A DNA stretch of 64,000 bases from contig JAVBRU010000023.1 of NCBI GenBank assembly GCA_031547595.1, forward strand, positions 1 to 64,000, written 5' to 3'. Shown piece by piece: positions 51,583 through 60,006 of this stretch. The DNA is from JAVBRU01 sp031547595 (GTDB lineage: Bacteria > Bacillota > Clostridia > Christensenellales > Aristaeellaceae). A program made the position numbers and the translations under genes. The first letter of the stretch is position 1. Each line of letters begins with the position of its first letter. The notes beneath the pieces were generated by a model, which saw only the letters and a program-made list of their open reading frames with translations, searched no databases and was not told the origin of the DNA.

Positions 51583-52785
51583 TCACTGAATCACAATATC
51601 CCACTCCGGATGTTCGCCACTGATGGTATACACCGGACGCAGCACCAGTGAGCTATAGCTTTCCTGGCTGTTAAATTTCAACGACCATAGGACAGACCCC
51701 TCTTTGCCTGAATCCCAGTCTGAATAATGCGACCACGGCTCATATTTCTGTCCGTCAGCATACAAATTAAATTTGTACAGTCCATCAAAATCAGGGCCCG
51801 ACCATTCCTCCAATGTGTATTGGATTTCCGTTACCACCCCCACCCGGACGATCAATGGCGATATCCATACAGTAGCCTGCGTGTTGTTCTCATCCACCAA
51901 GCCCGCCCCTTGCAGTATCTCGGCGTTTGCACCTCGCGGTATGGTGTAGTCCAGGAAGTGGGCAGTCATAGGCTTGTATTGCTTAAAATAGGTGCCTGTT
52001 TCATCGATATAGCATATGTAGGCACAGCGTCTTAACATAAAAGACAGAGCCAGAGAATCATCCTTATTACTTGAACCATAGAATGTTGTGCCAAAGAAGC
52101 CTAGCAGATCACCATGATCAAGCCGCTTGGTGGTGTTGAGATTTCCTGTTATCACGCTGTTTTTTGAGTAAAACGCAGGGTAAATATACTGCACATGGTA
52201 AGTGAATAGGGCTTTTCCGGTCTCGGCCAATTGACTTTGCAGCAGGGCATAGTCGCTTGGCTGCAGCCATTGCTCCCACTTAGCCAACAACGCGCGTTCC
52301 TCAACCGGCAGTATATCCCAGTGCATGCCCTCAGCATTTTGAACAGCCATGAATTCTGCCTTTGCAAAGCACGGTGCCAGTTTATAAGCCACATACAGCG
52401 AATCGCCGTCATAATAGCTTTGCGTCATCGAAAATACAATTGCATCAAAGCCATTGGCATCTGCCGCTATCTCATAGTCCATTGAATGCGGCGTTGCCAT
52501 GCTGTCCATTTTCAGCAGCCGATCGACTATTCTTTCGCCATTCAGCTGCCAATAGACGAAGTGTGTCTCATCCGCCAGTTGCCCAAACACCCCCAGATCT
52601 GCCGCAATGGCCATTCCGATGGCCAGCACAATCAGCACAATCACACATACCAGCATGGCCGATAGTTTCTTTTTCATTTTCACTTCTCCTTCTGCCGTCA
52701 AGCGGTGGAGGAGGGCATCGCAGCGCACGGCGAGGCCATCCGGCAGCGGCGCTTGCTCTAAGCGGATGCGTTCTTCAGGCTTCAT
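51583..52785 (-). CDS. Membrane protein, probable anti-sigma factor
   Basis: 400 residues. A short cytosolic part (1-36), one membrane helix (about 39-62) and a 340-residue extracytoplasmic domain without recognised family. This topology, and its start overlapping the stop of an ECF sigma gene (ATGA), marks it as the likely anti-sigma or signal receptor. The cytosolic part is short for a sigma-binding domain, so the interaction is inferred from context only. Confidence 0.6.
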   Translation of the reverse strand: MKPEERIRLEQAPLPDGLAVRCDALLHRLTAEGEVKMKKKLSAMLVCVIVLIVLAIGMAIAADLGVFGQLADETHFVYWQLNGERIVDRLLKMDSMATPHSMDYEIAADANGFDAIVFSMTQSYYDGDSLYVAYKLAPCFAKAEFMAVQNAEGMHWDILPVEERALLAKWEQWLQPSDYALLQSQLAETGKALFTYHVQYIYPAFYSKNSVITGNLNTTKRLDHGDLLGFFGTTFYGSSNKDDSLALSFMLRRCAYICYIDETGTYFKQYKPMTAHFLDYTIPRGANAEILQGAGLVDENNTQATVWISPLIVRVGVVTEIQYTLEEWSGPDFDGLYKFNLYADGQKYEPWSHYSDWDSGKEGSVLWSLKFNSQESYSSLVLRPVYTISGEHPEWDIVIQ

Positions 52786-53264
52786 CGTGCACCCTCCTTT
52801 TCCATCTGTTCACGGAGCATCTTTTGCCCCCTTGTCAGTCTTGTGGATACCGTCCCTTGCGGGATGCGCAGCGCTTTTGAAATATCCTTGATGGGCATGC
52901 CCTCGCCATAGCGAAGCTGCAGCACCACACGAAGGTTGAGCGGAAGCTGATGGATATACACCCAAATGGGCGTTTCATCCGGCGCTGTGGCCGTGTTTTC
53001 GTTTAGTTCGGCAACAGTTTCCTTTTTGCGCTTGCGCAGTGTCGCATGGCACGCGTTCACCGTCACCTGCATCAGATAAGGCTTGATGGCATTCCAATCG
53101 CGGATGCGCCGCGCTGCCTGGTAGGTGAGGAGTATGGCGGCAGAAGCGGCATCCTCGGCATCAGCGGCATTTCTTAGCATGGTATAGGCCAGGCGGTACA
53201 TGGCGGCATGGTGCGCCTGAATGGCAGCCGTAAACAGCGCATCCAACCGTTCTTTTTCGTCCAT
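52782..53264 (-). CDS. ECF sigma-70 family factor
   Basis: 160 residues. Region 2 is at about 12-80 (YRLAYTMLRNAADAEDAASAA, with DAED typical of ECF factors), and region 4 at about 100-155 (LPLNLRVVLQLRYGEGMPIKDI, IPQGTVSTRLTRGQKMLRE). ATG 53264 is preceded by GAGGCGAGG; the frame further upstream is AT-rich and not protein-like. Coupled to the membrane protein gene downstream. Confidence 0.9.
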   Translation of the reverse strand: MDEKERLDALFTAAIQAHHAAMYRLAYTMLRNAADAEDAASAAILLTYQAARRIRDWNAIKPYLMQVTVNACHATLRKRKKETVAELNENTATAPDETPIWVYIHQLPLNLRVVLQLRYGEGMPIKDISKALRIPQGTVSTRLTRGQKMLREQMEKEGAR

Positions 53265-53418
53265 GCCCTCGCCTCTGCTTTCTATGTGCTGTATTGCAAT
53301 ACAACTATAAGAGTCAGTAATGTGGCAATTTTCTTTATCATACGAAAAAAAGTTTGTCCTGTCCATAGATATGAAGATATTACAAAACAATTAATTGCAA
53401 AAACAGCCGGGTGAAACG

Positions 53419-53447
53419 TTGACAGGCACCCGTTTGCGCGATATACT
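53419..53447 (+). promoter_or_regulatory. Sigma-A promoter of mgtE
   Basis: TTGACA and TATACT with 17-bp spacing, about 235 nt before the mgtE start, leaving room for a long leader. Confidence 0.8.
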
Positions 53448-53453
53448 CTATGT

Positions 53454-53650
53454 TATCCATGATATTTTATCTACAAGGGAGGTGACTGTCGATGGGCGAC
53501 GGCGAGAGATGTCAGCCAAGTGAAGGCGTGCCTCGATCGTGTGCGATCAAGCGCCTATCGGCGCGTCGCTGACTGAATCGGGCCACCCACCGCTAACATC
53601 GCTAAACGTCGGCCGGCACTTGCTGTGGTATGCTGCAAGGTGCTGTTTTT
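53454..53650 (+). promoter_or_regulatory. mgtE leader RNA with terminator, candidate metal riboswitch
   Basis: About 200 nt of structured leader (for instance TGTCAGC/GCTGAC, and CGATCG-containing arms) ends in a terminator-like hairpin GCACTTGC/GCAAGGTGC plus T run at 53616-53650. M-box-like words (AGGTGA, GCCAAGTG, GCTAAA) occur in the right order, but the match is loose, so the class is not assigned. This explains most of the 417-bp gap 53265-53681. Confidence 0.5.
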
Positions 53651-53681
53651 GCGCGTTTTTAGCATAATAGAGGAGAGAGGG

Positions 53682-55040
53682 GTGAGTCCCTTGGAATGGG
53701 AAAAAATAGAGGCTAAGCTGACCGAGCTTTTGGAAGCCGGCCGTCATGGCGAGCTGCGCGGCGCGTTGATGATGCTGAACGTAGTGGACATCGCGCAGTT
53801 TATGGAGACGCTGGACAAAGAAAAGCTGCTGCTGGTGTTTCGAGTGCTGCCCAAGGATATTTCGGCAGATGTGTTCAGCTATATGTCGCCCGACCAGCGC
53901 CAGATGCTGATCGAATCCATTGGTGATAACGAAATCCGCACATTGATTGATGATATGTTTCTGGACGACGCGGTGGACTTTCTGGAAGAATTGCCTGCCG
54001 GCGTCGTCAAGCGCGTGCTGCAAAACACCGATACGCACACCCGCAACCTGATCAACCAGTTCCTGCGCTATCCCGAAAACTCCGCAGGCAGCCTGATGAC
54101 CATTGAATACATGGAGTTTCAGGCTGATATCACCGTCAAAGACGCGATGGTGCAGCTGCGCCAGGTGGGGCTTGATAAAGAGACCATCTACACGCTGTAT
54201 ATTATCGACGAGGCACGGCATTTGCTGGGCACATTGGCGCTTCGCAAAATGATACTGGCCAGCGACGCCACTCAGCTTTCCGACCTCATGAATGTCAACC
54301 CCATTTCCGTTTTCACAACAGACGACCAGGAGGAAGTGGCCGATTGCGTGCGCCATTACGACCTGTTGGCCATCCCGGTGGTCGATAAAGAAAACCGGTT
54401 GGTGGGTATCATCACGGCGGACGACGTGATGGACGTCATCGAAGAAGAGAACACCGAGGACTTTGAAAAAATGGCGGCCTTGACGCCGTCTGAAGACGAA
54501 TATCTGCGCACCACGCCCTGGAAACTGGCCCTAAACCGTATTCCATGGCTGCTGCTATTGTCTGTTATGGCCATTTTCACGGGCATGATTATTCAAACTT
54601 ATGAGGCGCTCTTGGGCAGTGTGACGGTGCTTATCACCTGTATTCCCATGCTGATGGACACCGGCGGCAATTCGGGTTCGCAGGTGGCTACCCTGATGAT
54701 TCGTGGCTTGGCGCTTGGTGAAATCAAAACAACCGATATATTCAAGGTGCTGTGGAAAGAGCTGCGGGTGGGCTTGATTTGCGGTGCGGTGCTTGCTGTA
54801 TTCACATTTTTCCGTGTGTTGTGGATCAATAAAGCCGGCGCTGATGTGGCATTGGTGGTGGCCTTGGCGCTGTATTTCACGGTGATGTTGGCCAAGTTGA
54901 TTGGCTGCTCTCTGCCGCTGCTGGCCAAGAAAATCAACCTGGACCCTGCGCTGATGGCAAGCCCGCTCATTACCACCCTGGTGGATGCTGCTTCGCTGAT
55001 GGTGTACTTTATGATTGCTACAGCGGTATTGACGCTATGA
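53682..55040 (+). CDS. mgtE: Magnesium transporter MgtE
   Basis: 452 residues. The N domain (about 15-125) precedes paired CBS domains (about 130-255), then five membrane helices with the selectivity region in the long C-terminal half (MDTGGNSGSQVATLMIRGLA). The CBS/N gate closes the channel at high cytosolic Mg2+. GTG 53682 has GAGGAG 6 nt upstream; TTG 53691 is an alternative. The leader suggests added RNA-level Mg2+ control. Its stop overlaps the next start. Confidence 0.93.
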   Translation: MSPLEWEKIEAKLTELLEAGRHGELRGALMMLNVVDIAQFMETLDKEKLLLVFRVLPKDISADVFSYMSPDQRQMLIESIGDNEIRTLIDDMFLDDAVDFLEELPAGVVKRVLQNTDTHTRNLINQFLRYPENSAGSLMTIEYMEFQADITVKDAMVQLRQVGLDKETIYTLYIIDEARHLLGTLALRKMILASDATQLSDLMNVNPISVFTTDDQEEVADCVRHYDLLAIPVVDKENRLVGIITADDVMDVIEEENTEDFEKMAALTPSEDEYLRTTPWKLALNRIPWLLLLSVMAIFTGMIIQTYEALLGSVTVLITCIPMLMDTGGNSGSQVATLMIRGLALGEIKTTDIFKVLWKELRVGLICGAVLAVFTFFRVLWINKAGADVALVVALALYFTVMLAKLIGCSLPLLAKKINLDPALMASPLITTLVDAASLMVYFMIATAVLTL

Positions 55041-55792
55041 TGTCAGAGAATTTTGCGGAGCGCCTGGCCGCGCTGCCCGGCAAGATCAGCGTATTCTATA
55101 AAAATCTCGTATCGGGCGAGGTGTTTGATTATCACGCAGGCGTGCAGCATATTGCCGCCAGCGTGATCAAGCTGCCCAGTCTGGTTGCGGCCTTTGAGGC
55201 GATGCAGGAGGACACGCTGACCCCAGACGAGGTGTTTGCCATCCGCCCGGAGCAGAAGATGCCCTCCTGCGGCGCACTCACCTATATGCACGACGGCCTT
55301 GAGGTGACGGCGCTGGATTTGTGCACGCTGATGATCATCGTCAGCGACAATACAGCTACTAATATTTTGATTGACCGCCTGGGTATCGATGCGGTGAATG
55401 CGTCCATTGCGGCGCATGGGCTTGAGGATACCGTGCTTCGCCGCAAGCTGTTTGACAGCGAGCAATCCAAGCGCGGTATCCAGAATATCATCACGGCGGC
55501 TGATATCGCCCTCCTGCTGGAGCAGCTGTATCACCACACCTGTGTGGATGAAACGAAAGATGAGCAAATGCTTCGCATTCTCAAAAGCCAGCGGTTGAAC
55601 GGCAAAATCCCGTTCTTTATCAACGCCCTGCCCATTGCGCACAAAACAGGCGAGGACAGCGGCATTACCCACGATGTGGGCATTGTGTATGCCAGGGAGC
55701 CGTTTGTGGTTTGCTTTGCGGGAAGCGAGACCGATGTGCCGCAGTTTGAACGGCTGATGCAGGATATGGCACGGGAAATGACGAATGGATAA
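55037..55792 (+). CDS. Serine hydrolase of the class A beta-lactamase family, no signal peptide
   Basis: 251 residues. SxxK (AASVIKLPS, Ser42-Lys45), SDN (VSDNTATN) and KTG (AHKTGED) are intact. The omega-loop glutamate of true class A enzymes is not clearly placed (LFDSEQSKRG). There is no N-terminal signal or anchor, so it seems cytosolic. This family is common in Clostridia and need not confer resistance. ATG overlaps the mgtE stop (ATGA), so expression is coupled to Mg2+ import. Confidence 0.83.
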   Translation: MMSENFAERLAALPGKISVFYKNLVSGEVFDYHAGVQHIAASVIKLPSLVAAFEAMQEDTLTPDEVFAIRPEQKMPSCGALTYMHDGLEVTALDLCTLMIIVSDNTATNILIDRLGIDAVNASIAAHGLEDTVLRRKLFDSEQSKRGIQNIITAADIALLLEQLYHHTCVDETKDEQMLRILKSQRLNGKIPFFINALPIAHKTGEDSGITHDVGIVYAREPFVVCFAGSETDVPQFERLMQDMAREMTNG

Positions 55793-55887
55793 AATTGGAA
55801 GCAATGATCCGTGTTATACCCGGGTAAGACCATTTATGTTTGCGCGATGACATCAACCGACTGGCTGTCGCAAGGCGGCCTTTTTCT

Positions 55888-56919
55888 TCATCCCCTCGGC
55901 AAATACACATAAAACGAGCTGCCCTGCCCGAGCACGCTCTCCACGCTCATATGGCCGCCGCTGATGTGCACAATACGCTTCACCAGCGCCAGCCCCAGGC
56001 CGTTGCCCGCCACACTGTGGGAGGCATCTGCCTGATAGAACTTATCAAAAATATGCCGCAGTGCTTCCTCGTCCATCCCCACGCCGCTATCCGCAACACG
56101 CACTACCGCGCGGTGCTCTTCCAAACCGAGGCGAAGATCGATGCTGCCGCCTGCCGGGGTGAACTTGATGGCGTTGCTTATCAAATTGATCCACACCTGC
56201 ATCAACAGCTCTTCATCCCCGCGCAGCAGGCATTTTTGCAAATCAGTCGTAAGCGTGAGGTCCTTTTGCTCCCACTCCTGCTGAAGCAAGAGGGCCGCCT
56301 TGCGCAGCTGCTCGTCCAGATAAAAATCGCTCTTCTCTGTCAAAATCTCTTGCCTTTCCACCTTGGAGAGCAATAATGCGTTATGGGTCAGGTGGGTCAA
56401 GCGGTCGGCTTCTTTAATAATGGTATCCAGATACGCGTGGCGGTTTTCCGGGCTGAGCGTATCTTTTTTGAGCAGCTTTGCAAAGCCCTTGATGGAGGCC
56501 GCAGGCGTTTTGAACTCGTGCGATACATTGCTGACAAAATCGCTGCGCATGGTCTCGATGCTGCCAAGCTCCTGCGCCATGCGGTTGAAGCTGTCGGCCA
56601 GTTTGCGCGCCTCCAAGGGGCCGGTGATGGCAACGCGCACATCAAAATTGCCCGCGGCGATTTCCTCGGTGGCTTCCATCAGCTTACGGTAGGGGCGCAC
56701 CACAATTTCGCCCACCAGCGCGGACAGCGCCGTGCCAATCACCACGCTGCCAATCAGGAAAAACAGCACGGTGAACAGGTTCCAGCTGGGCGCGAGGTTC
56801 AGCGCGGAGAACAGAAAAAACAGCCCGATCACAATGCCGGTGGTGAGCAGCAGCAGCAGAAAAACCGTAATCACCAGATAAATCCTGGTGTTTTTGTAGT
56901 TGGGCGTGATCTTCTTCAT
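55888..56919 (-). CDS. Sensor histidine kinase
   Basis: 343 residues. Two membrane helices close together (about 12-35 and 42-66) leave almost no external loop, so it probably senses membrane or intramembrane signals. HAMP (about 68-120), HisKA with NVSHEFKTPAASI, then HATPase_c with ISNAIKFT, DSGVGMD and GNGLGLALV. It overlaps the regulator gene by ATGA. Confidence 0.92.
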   Translation of the reverse strand: MKKITPNYKNTRIYLVITVFLLLLLTTGIVIGLFFLFSALNLAPSWNLFTVLFFLIGSVVIGTALSALVGEIVVRPYRKLMEATEEIAAGNFDVRVAITGPLEARKLADSFNRMAQELGSIETMRSDFVSNVSHEFKTPAASIKGFAKLLKKDTLSPENRHAYLDTIIKEADRLTHLTHNALLLSKVERQEILTEKSDFYLDEQLRKAALLLQQEWEQKDLTLTTDLQKCLLRGDEELLMQVWINLISNAIKFTPAGGSIDLRLGLEEHRAVVRVADSGVGMDEEALRHIFDKFYQADASHSVAGNGLGLALVKRIVHISGGHMSVESVLGQGSSFYVYLPRG

Positions 56920-57596
56920 TCTCTGCGCACCGCCTTATACCCAAGGCCGCGCACGGTGACGATTTCAAACTCCGGCCAGCCATAAAAGCGCTCCCGCAGG
57001 CGGTTGATGTGCACGTTGATGGTGCGGTCGTCGCTCTCGGAATCCATGCCCCAGATTTCGTCCATCAGCTGCATGCGCGTAAAAATGATGTCGGGATAGC
57101 TCAAAAGCTTATACAGCAGGTAAAACTCTTTTTGCGGCAGCGTAATGCGTTCGTTGCCCTTTGTGACGGACAGTGCATCGTAATTGAGCGTCACCGCGCC
57201 CATCACGATCCTGCGCTCGCTGATGATCTGCGCGCGCCGCAGCAGCGCCTTGATGCGCAGGATCATTTCCTCGTCGTCCACAGGCTTGGTCATATAATCG
57301 TCCGTGCCCGCAAGAAAGCCCTTCTTTTTGTCCTTCATTGATTCCTTGGCGGTGATCATCAGGATGGGCAGCGTATACCCGGCATCGCGTAGCTGCTCTG
57401 TCAGCTGGTAACCGCTTAGGCCCGGCATCATGATGTCTGTCACAATCAAGTCGATGTGCTGCTTCTCCATGATGTCCAGCGCTTCCAGGCCGTTTTGCGC
57501 CAGGACGGGTGAAAAACCGTTTTCCCGCAGCACCGCTTCCATCAGCTGCCTTGTGCTGGCATCGTCCTCTGCCACCAGAATGTTAAACACGCGCAT
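56916..57596 (-). CDS. OmpR-family response regulator
   Basis: 226 residues. The receiver has Glu10-Asp11-Asp12 and phospho-acceptor Asp54 (VTDIMMPGL). The winged helix has LPQKEFYLLYKLL and RTINVHINRLRERF. ATG 57596 follows AAGGGCGGG; the frame upstream is not supported. It is divergent from the CmpB-like gene, with tandem 11-bp boxes between them. Confidence 0.92.
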   Translation of the reverse strand: MRVFNILVAEDDASTRQLMEAVLRENGFSPVLAQNGLEALDIMEKQHIDLIVTDIMMPGLSGYQLTEQLRDAGYTLPILMITAKESMKDKKKGFLAGTDDYMTKPVDDEEMILRIKALLRRAQIISERRIVMGAVTLNYDALSVTKGNERITLPQKEFYLLYKLLSYPDIIFTRMQLMDEIWGMDSESDDRTINVHINRLRERFYGWPEFEIVTVRGLGYKAVRRE

Positions 57597-57629
57597 CCCG
57601 CCCTTCTTTTGTAAGTGTATCATGCAAAC

Positions 57630-57678
57630 ATTAACCGAATATAAACAAATCGGCGCGATCTGTTTACGTTCTGTTGAC
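57630..57678. promoter_or_regulatory. Tandem 11-bp boxes between regulator and CmpB-like gene
   Basis: CTGTTTAC (57660) and CTGTTGAC (57671) are 11 bp apart; on the opposite strand TGTTTAT and GGTTAAT (57641-57647, 57630-57636) are also 11 bp apart. Arrangement as at 7549-7593: two tandem pairs in opposite orientation. Confidence 0.5.
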
Positions 57679-57726
57679 CCATCCATTATATGATGAGGAC
57701 GTACAGAGAACAAGAGGGGAGATACC

Positions 57727-59139
57727 ATGATTTCATTTTCTTTTTCACAGGCCGTGCTGCTGTTTGTGGGCTATAGCATGCTGGGCTGGGCGTGCGAGTC
57801 TGTCTGGTGCTCGGCCGGCACCAAAAAGCTGGTCAACCGCGGCTTCCTCACGGGCCCGTGGTGCCCGGTATACGGGTTTGGCGCGATTTTGCTATTGCTG
57901 ATGGGGCAGCCCTTTGCGGCGCACCCGGTGCTGGTGTTCTTGCTTGCGGTGGTGAGTACATCCCTGCTGGAATACTTCACGGGGTGGCTGCTGGAAGCGC
58001 TCTTCAAAACCCGCTGGTGGGATTATTCCAAGCGCAAGTTCCAGATCAAAGGACGCGTCTGCCTGCGCAATTCTCTTCTGTTTGGCCTGCTCGGGCTGGC
58101 CGTGGTGTATGGTCTGCAGCCGCTCGCCAAGGAATTTTTGCTGGAGGTGCCCCAAAAAACGGCGCGCCTCATTGCATCCGGCCTGATGGTGATCTGGTTT
58201 TTCGATCTTCTGCATGCGCTGGCTGCCACCACCGCGTTGCAGGCCAGGCTGGAGGGCATCCGCGAAAAGCTGAAGGCCGGGCAGAGCGTCGGGGCCGAGG
58301 AAGCGCAAAAGGCAACGGGGCTGCGCTTGCTGAAGGCATACCCGCGCCTGCATGGGCAGGAGTTTTTGCAGGAGCTGGAGGCGCTGAAAACCGCACTGGA
58401 CGGGCATTACATCCGGCGCAAGGAGCGCGTAAAGAGCGCCTTGGCAAAGCAAAAAGCGTCGGCTGTCCGTTCCATCCAGGGCGTCAAGGCATCCTACCAG
58501 GGCGTGACGGTGACACGCATGGTGTGGGTGTTCATGTTGGGCAGTGTGCTGGGCTATGTGATTGAAACAATCTATTGCCTGATCACGCGCGGCGTGCTGG
58601 AAAGCCGCCAGGGGATGGTGTATGGCCCGTTTAATCAGGTGTATGGCTTTGGCGCGGTGTGCATGGTGCTGTTGTTGACGCCGCTTACCCGAAAGGGCGA
58701 TGGCGGAGTGTTCTTGGGCGGCGCGGTGGTGGGCGGCTTGTTTGAGGCGCTGTGCAGCTGGGTGCAGGAAATCGTGTTTGGCAGTGTAAGCTGGGAGTAT
58801 TCCGGGCAAACCTTCTCCTTCTTTGGCGGGCGAACCAGCCTCACCTTTATGTTCTTCTGGGGTGTGCTGGCGGTGGTGTACATGAAGTTCATCTATCCGA
58901 AAATGGCGGCATGGATCGACCGCATCCCCAAGCGCCCCAAGGCGACCCTCACCTGGATGATTTCGGTGGGCCTGGTGCTGAACATGGCGCTCAGCGCGGT
59001 GGCGGTGGGGCGCTGGTCTGCCCGCGTACAGGGTGCTGCGCCCCGGAATGCCGTGGAAACCTGGCTGGATGCGCATTATCCGGATGATATGCTGGAAGAA
59101 ATTTACCCCAGCATGCATTTTGTGGAGGCAAAGCAATGA
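57727..59139 (+). CDS. CmpB-like putative ABC transporter permease, duplicated domains
   Basis: 470 residues. Two PF06541-type domains: about 5-170 (ESVWCSAGTKKLVNRGFLTG, GPWCPVYGFGA) and about 265-420 (IETIYCLITRGVLESRQGMV, GPFNQVYGFGA), joined by a charged helical stretch of about 90 residues. Each has 4-5 membrane helices. The family name suggests an ABC permease, but no ATPase gene is nearby, so transport is unproven. GAGGGGAG precedes the ATG. Confidence 0.8.
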   Translation: MISFSFSQAVLLFVGYSMLGWACESVWCSAGTKKLVNRGFLTGPWCPVYGFGAILLLLMGQPFAAHPVLVFLLAVVSTSLLEYFTGWLLEALFKTRWWDYSKRKFQIKGRVCLRNSLLFGLLGLAVVYGLQPLAKEFLLEVPQKTARLIASGLMVIWFFDLLHALAATTALQARLEGIREKLKAGQSVGAEEAQKATGLRLLKAYPRLHGQEFLQELEALKTALDGHYIRRKERVKSALAKQKASAVRSIQGVKASYQGVTVTRMVWVFMLGSVLGYVIETIYCLITRGVLESRQGMVYGPFNQVYGFGAVCMVLLLTPLTRKGDGGVFLGGAVVGGLFEALCSWVQEIVFGSVSWEYSGQTFSFFGGRTSLTFMFFWGVLAVVYMKFIYPKMAAWIDRIPKRPKATLTWMISVGLVLNMALSAVAVGRWSARVQGAAPRNAVETWLDAHYPDDMLEEIYPSMHFVEAKQ

Positions 59140-60002
59140 CAGAAGTAATGGACAGATTGCGAATCAAAATCACCACAGACAGCACCTGCGATTTGTCTGA
59201 GGCGCTGATCCTGCAAAACGATATTGCGGTCGCGCCGCTGAGCATCATTAAAGACGGCGTGGCCTATGGCGATGGGGTGAACATCCACCCGCGTGATGTT
59301 TTTGCGCATGTGGATGGCGGGGGAGCGCTGTGCAGCACCGCCGCCGTATGCCCGCAGGAGTACAGGCGAATGTTTGGGCAGTACTCGTCCAAATACAACG
59401 CGGTGGTGCATGTATCACTGGGCTCCGGCTTTTCGTCCAGCTACGAAAACGCATGCAAGGTGGCGCAGGAGCTGCCCAACGTGTTTGTGGTGGACTCCCG
59501 AAACCTCTCTACCGGCCAGGGGCATGTGGTGCTGGAGGCGTGCCGCCAGGCGGCGCACTGCACAGACATCGATGCACTGGTGCAGGGGCTGCGCGGCTTT
59601 GCCCGGCGCGTGGATGCCAGCTTCCTCATCAACCGCCTGGATTATATGAAAAAAGGCGGCAGGTGCTCGTCCATTACGGCCCTTGGCGCCAATCTGCTGC
59701 GGCTGAAGGTGTGTATTGAGGTGCGGGACGGAAAAATGATTGCCGCCAAGAAATACCGCGGCTTGTACGAGCGCTGCGTACAGCAGTATATTCGGGAAAA
59801 GGTGGGGGATTCGCTGAGCGATATAGAGGCCGAGACTGTGTTTATCACGCACACCCCTGTGCCAGAGGCTGTGCTGGACGAAGCGAAAACCGCGGTGGAT
59901 AGCTTGGGGCATTTTGCGCATGTGTTTGAAACCAGCGCGGGCTGCACCGTCAGCTGCCACTGCGGCCCGGGCACGCTGGGGGTGTTGTTTGTGCACCGGT
60001 AG
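59136..60002 (+). CDS. DegV-family fatty-acid-binding protein
   Basis: 288 residues. Opens with KITTDSTCDLS (DegV hallmark TDSxxDL), then STAAVCPQEY, the SLGSGFSSSYENA ligand loop and SRNLSTGQG. FakB proteins of this family present fatty acids to the kinase FakA. No fakA gene is in the window. ATG overlaps the stop of the CmpB-like gene. Confidence 0.9.
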   Translation: MTEVMDRLRIKITTDSTCDLSEALILQNDIAVAPLSIIKDGVAYGDGVNIHPRDVFAHVDGGGALCSTAAVCPQEYRRMFGQYSSKYNAVVHVSLGSGFSSSYENACKVAQELPNVFVVDSRNLSTGQGHVVLEACRQAAHCTDIDALVQGLRGFARRVDASFLINRLDYMKKGGRCSSITALGANLLRLKVCIEVRDGKMIAAKKYRGLYERCVQQYIREKVGDSLSDIEAETVFITHTPVPEAVLDEAKTAVDSLGHFAHVFETSAGCTVSCHCGPGTLGVLFVHR

Positions 60003-60006
60003 CCTG

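Noticed and set aside
53454..53650. Calling the mgtE leader a definite M-box
   Set aside because: Only short words match from memory; the conserved 5' and 3' cores are not clear, so I left it as a candidate metal riboswitch.
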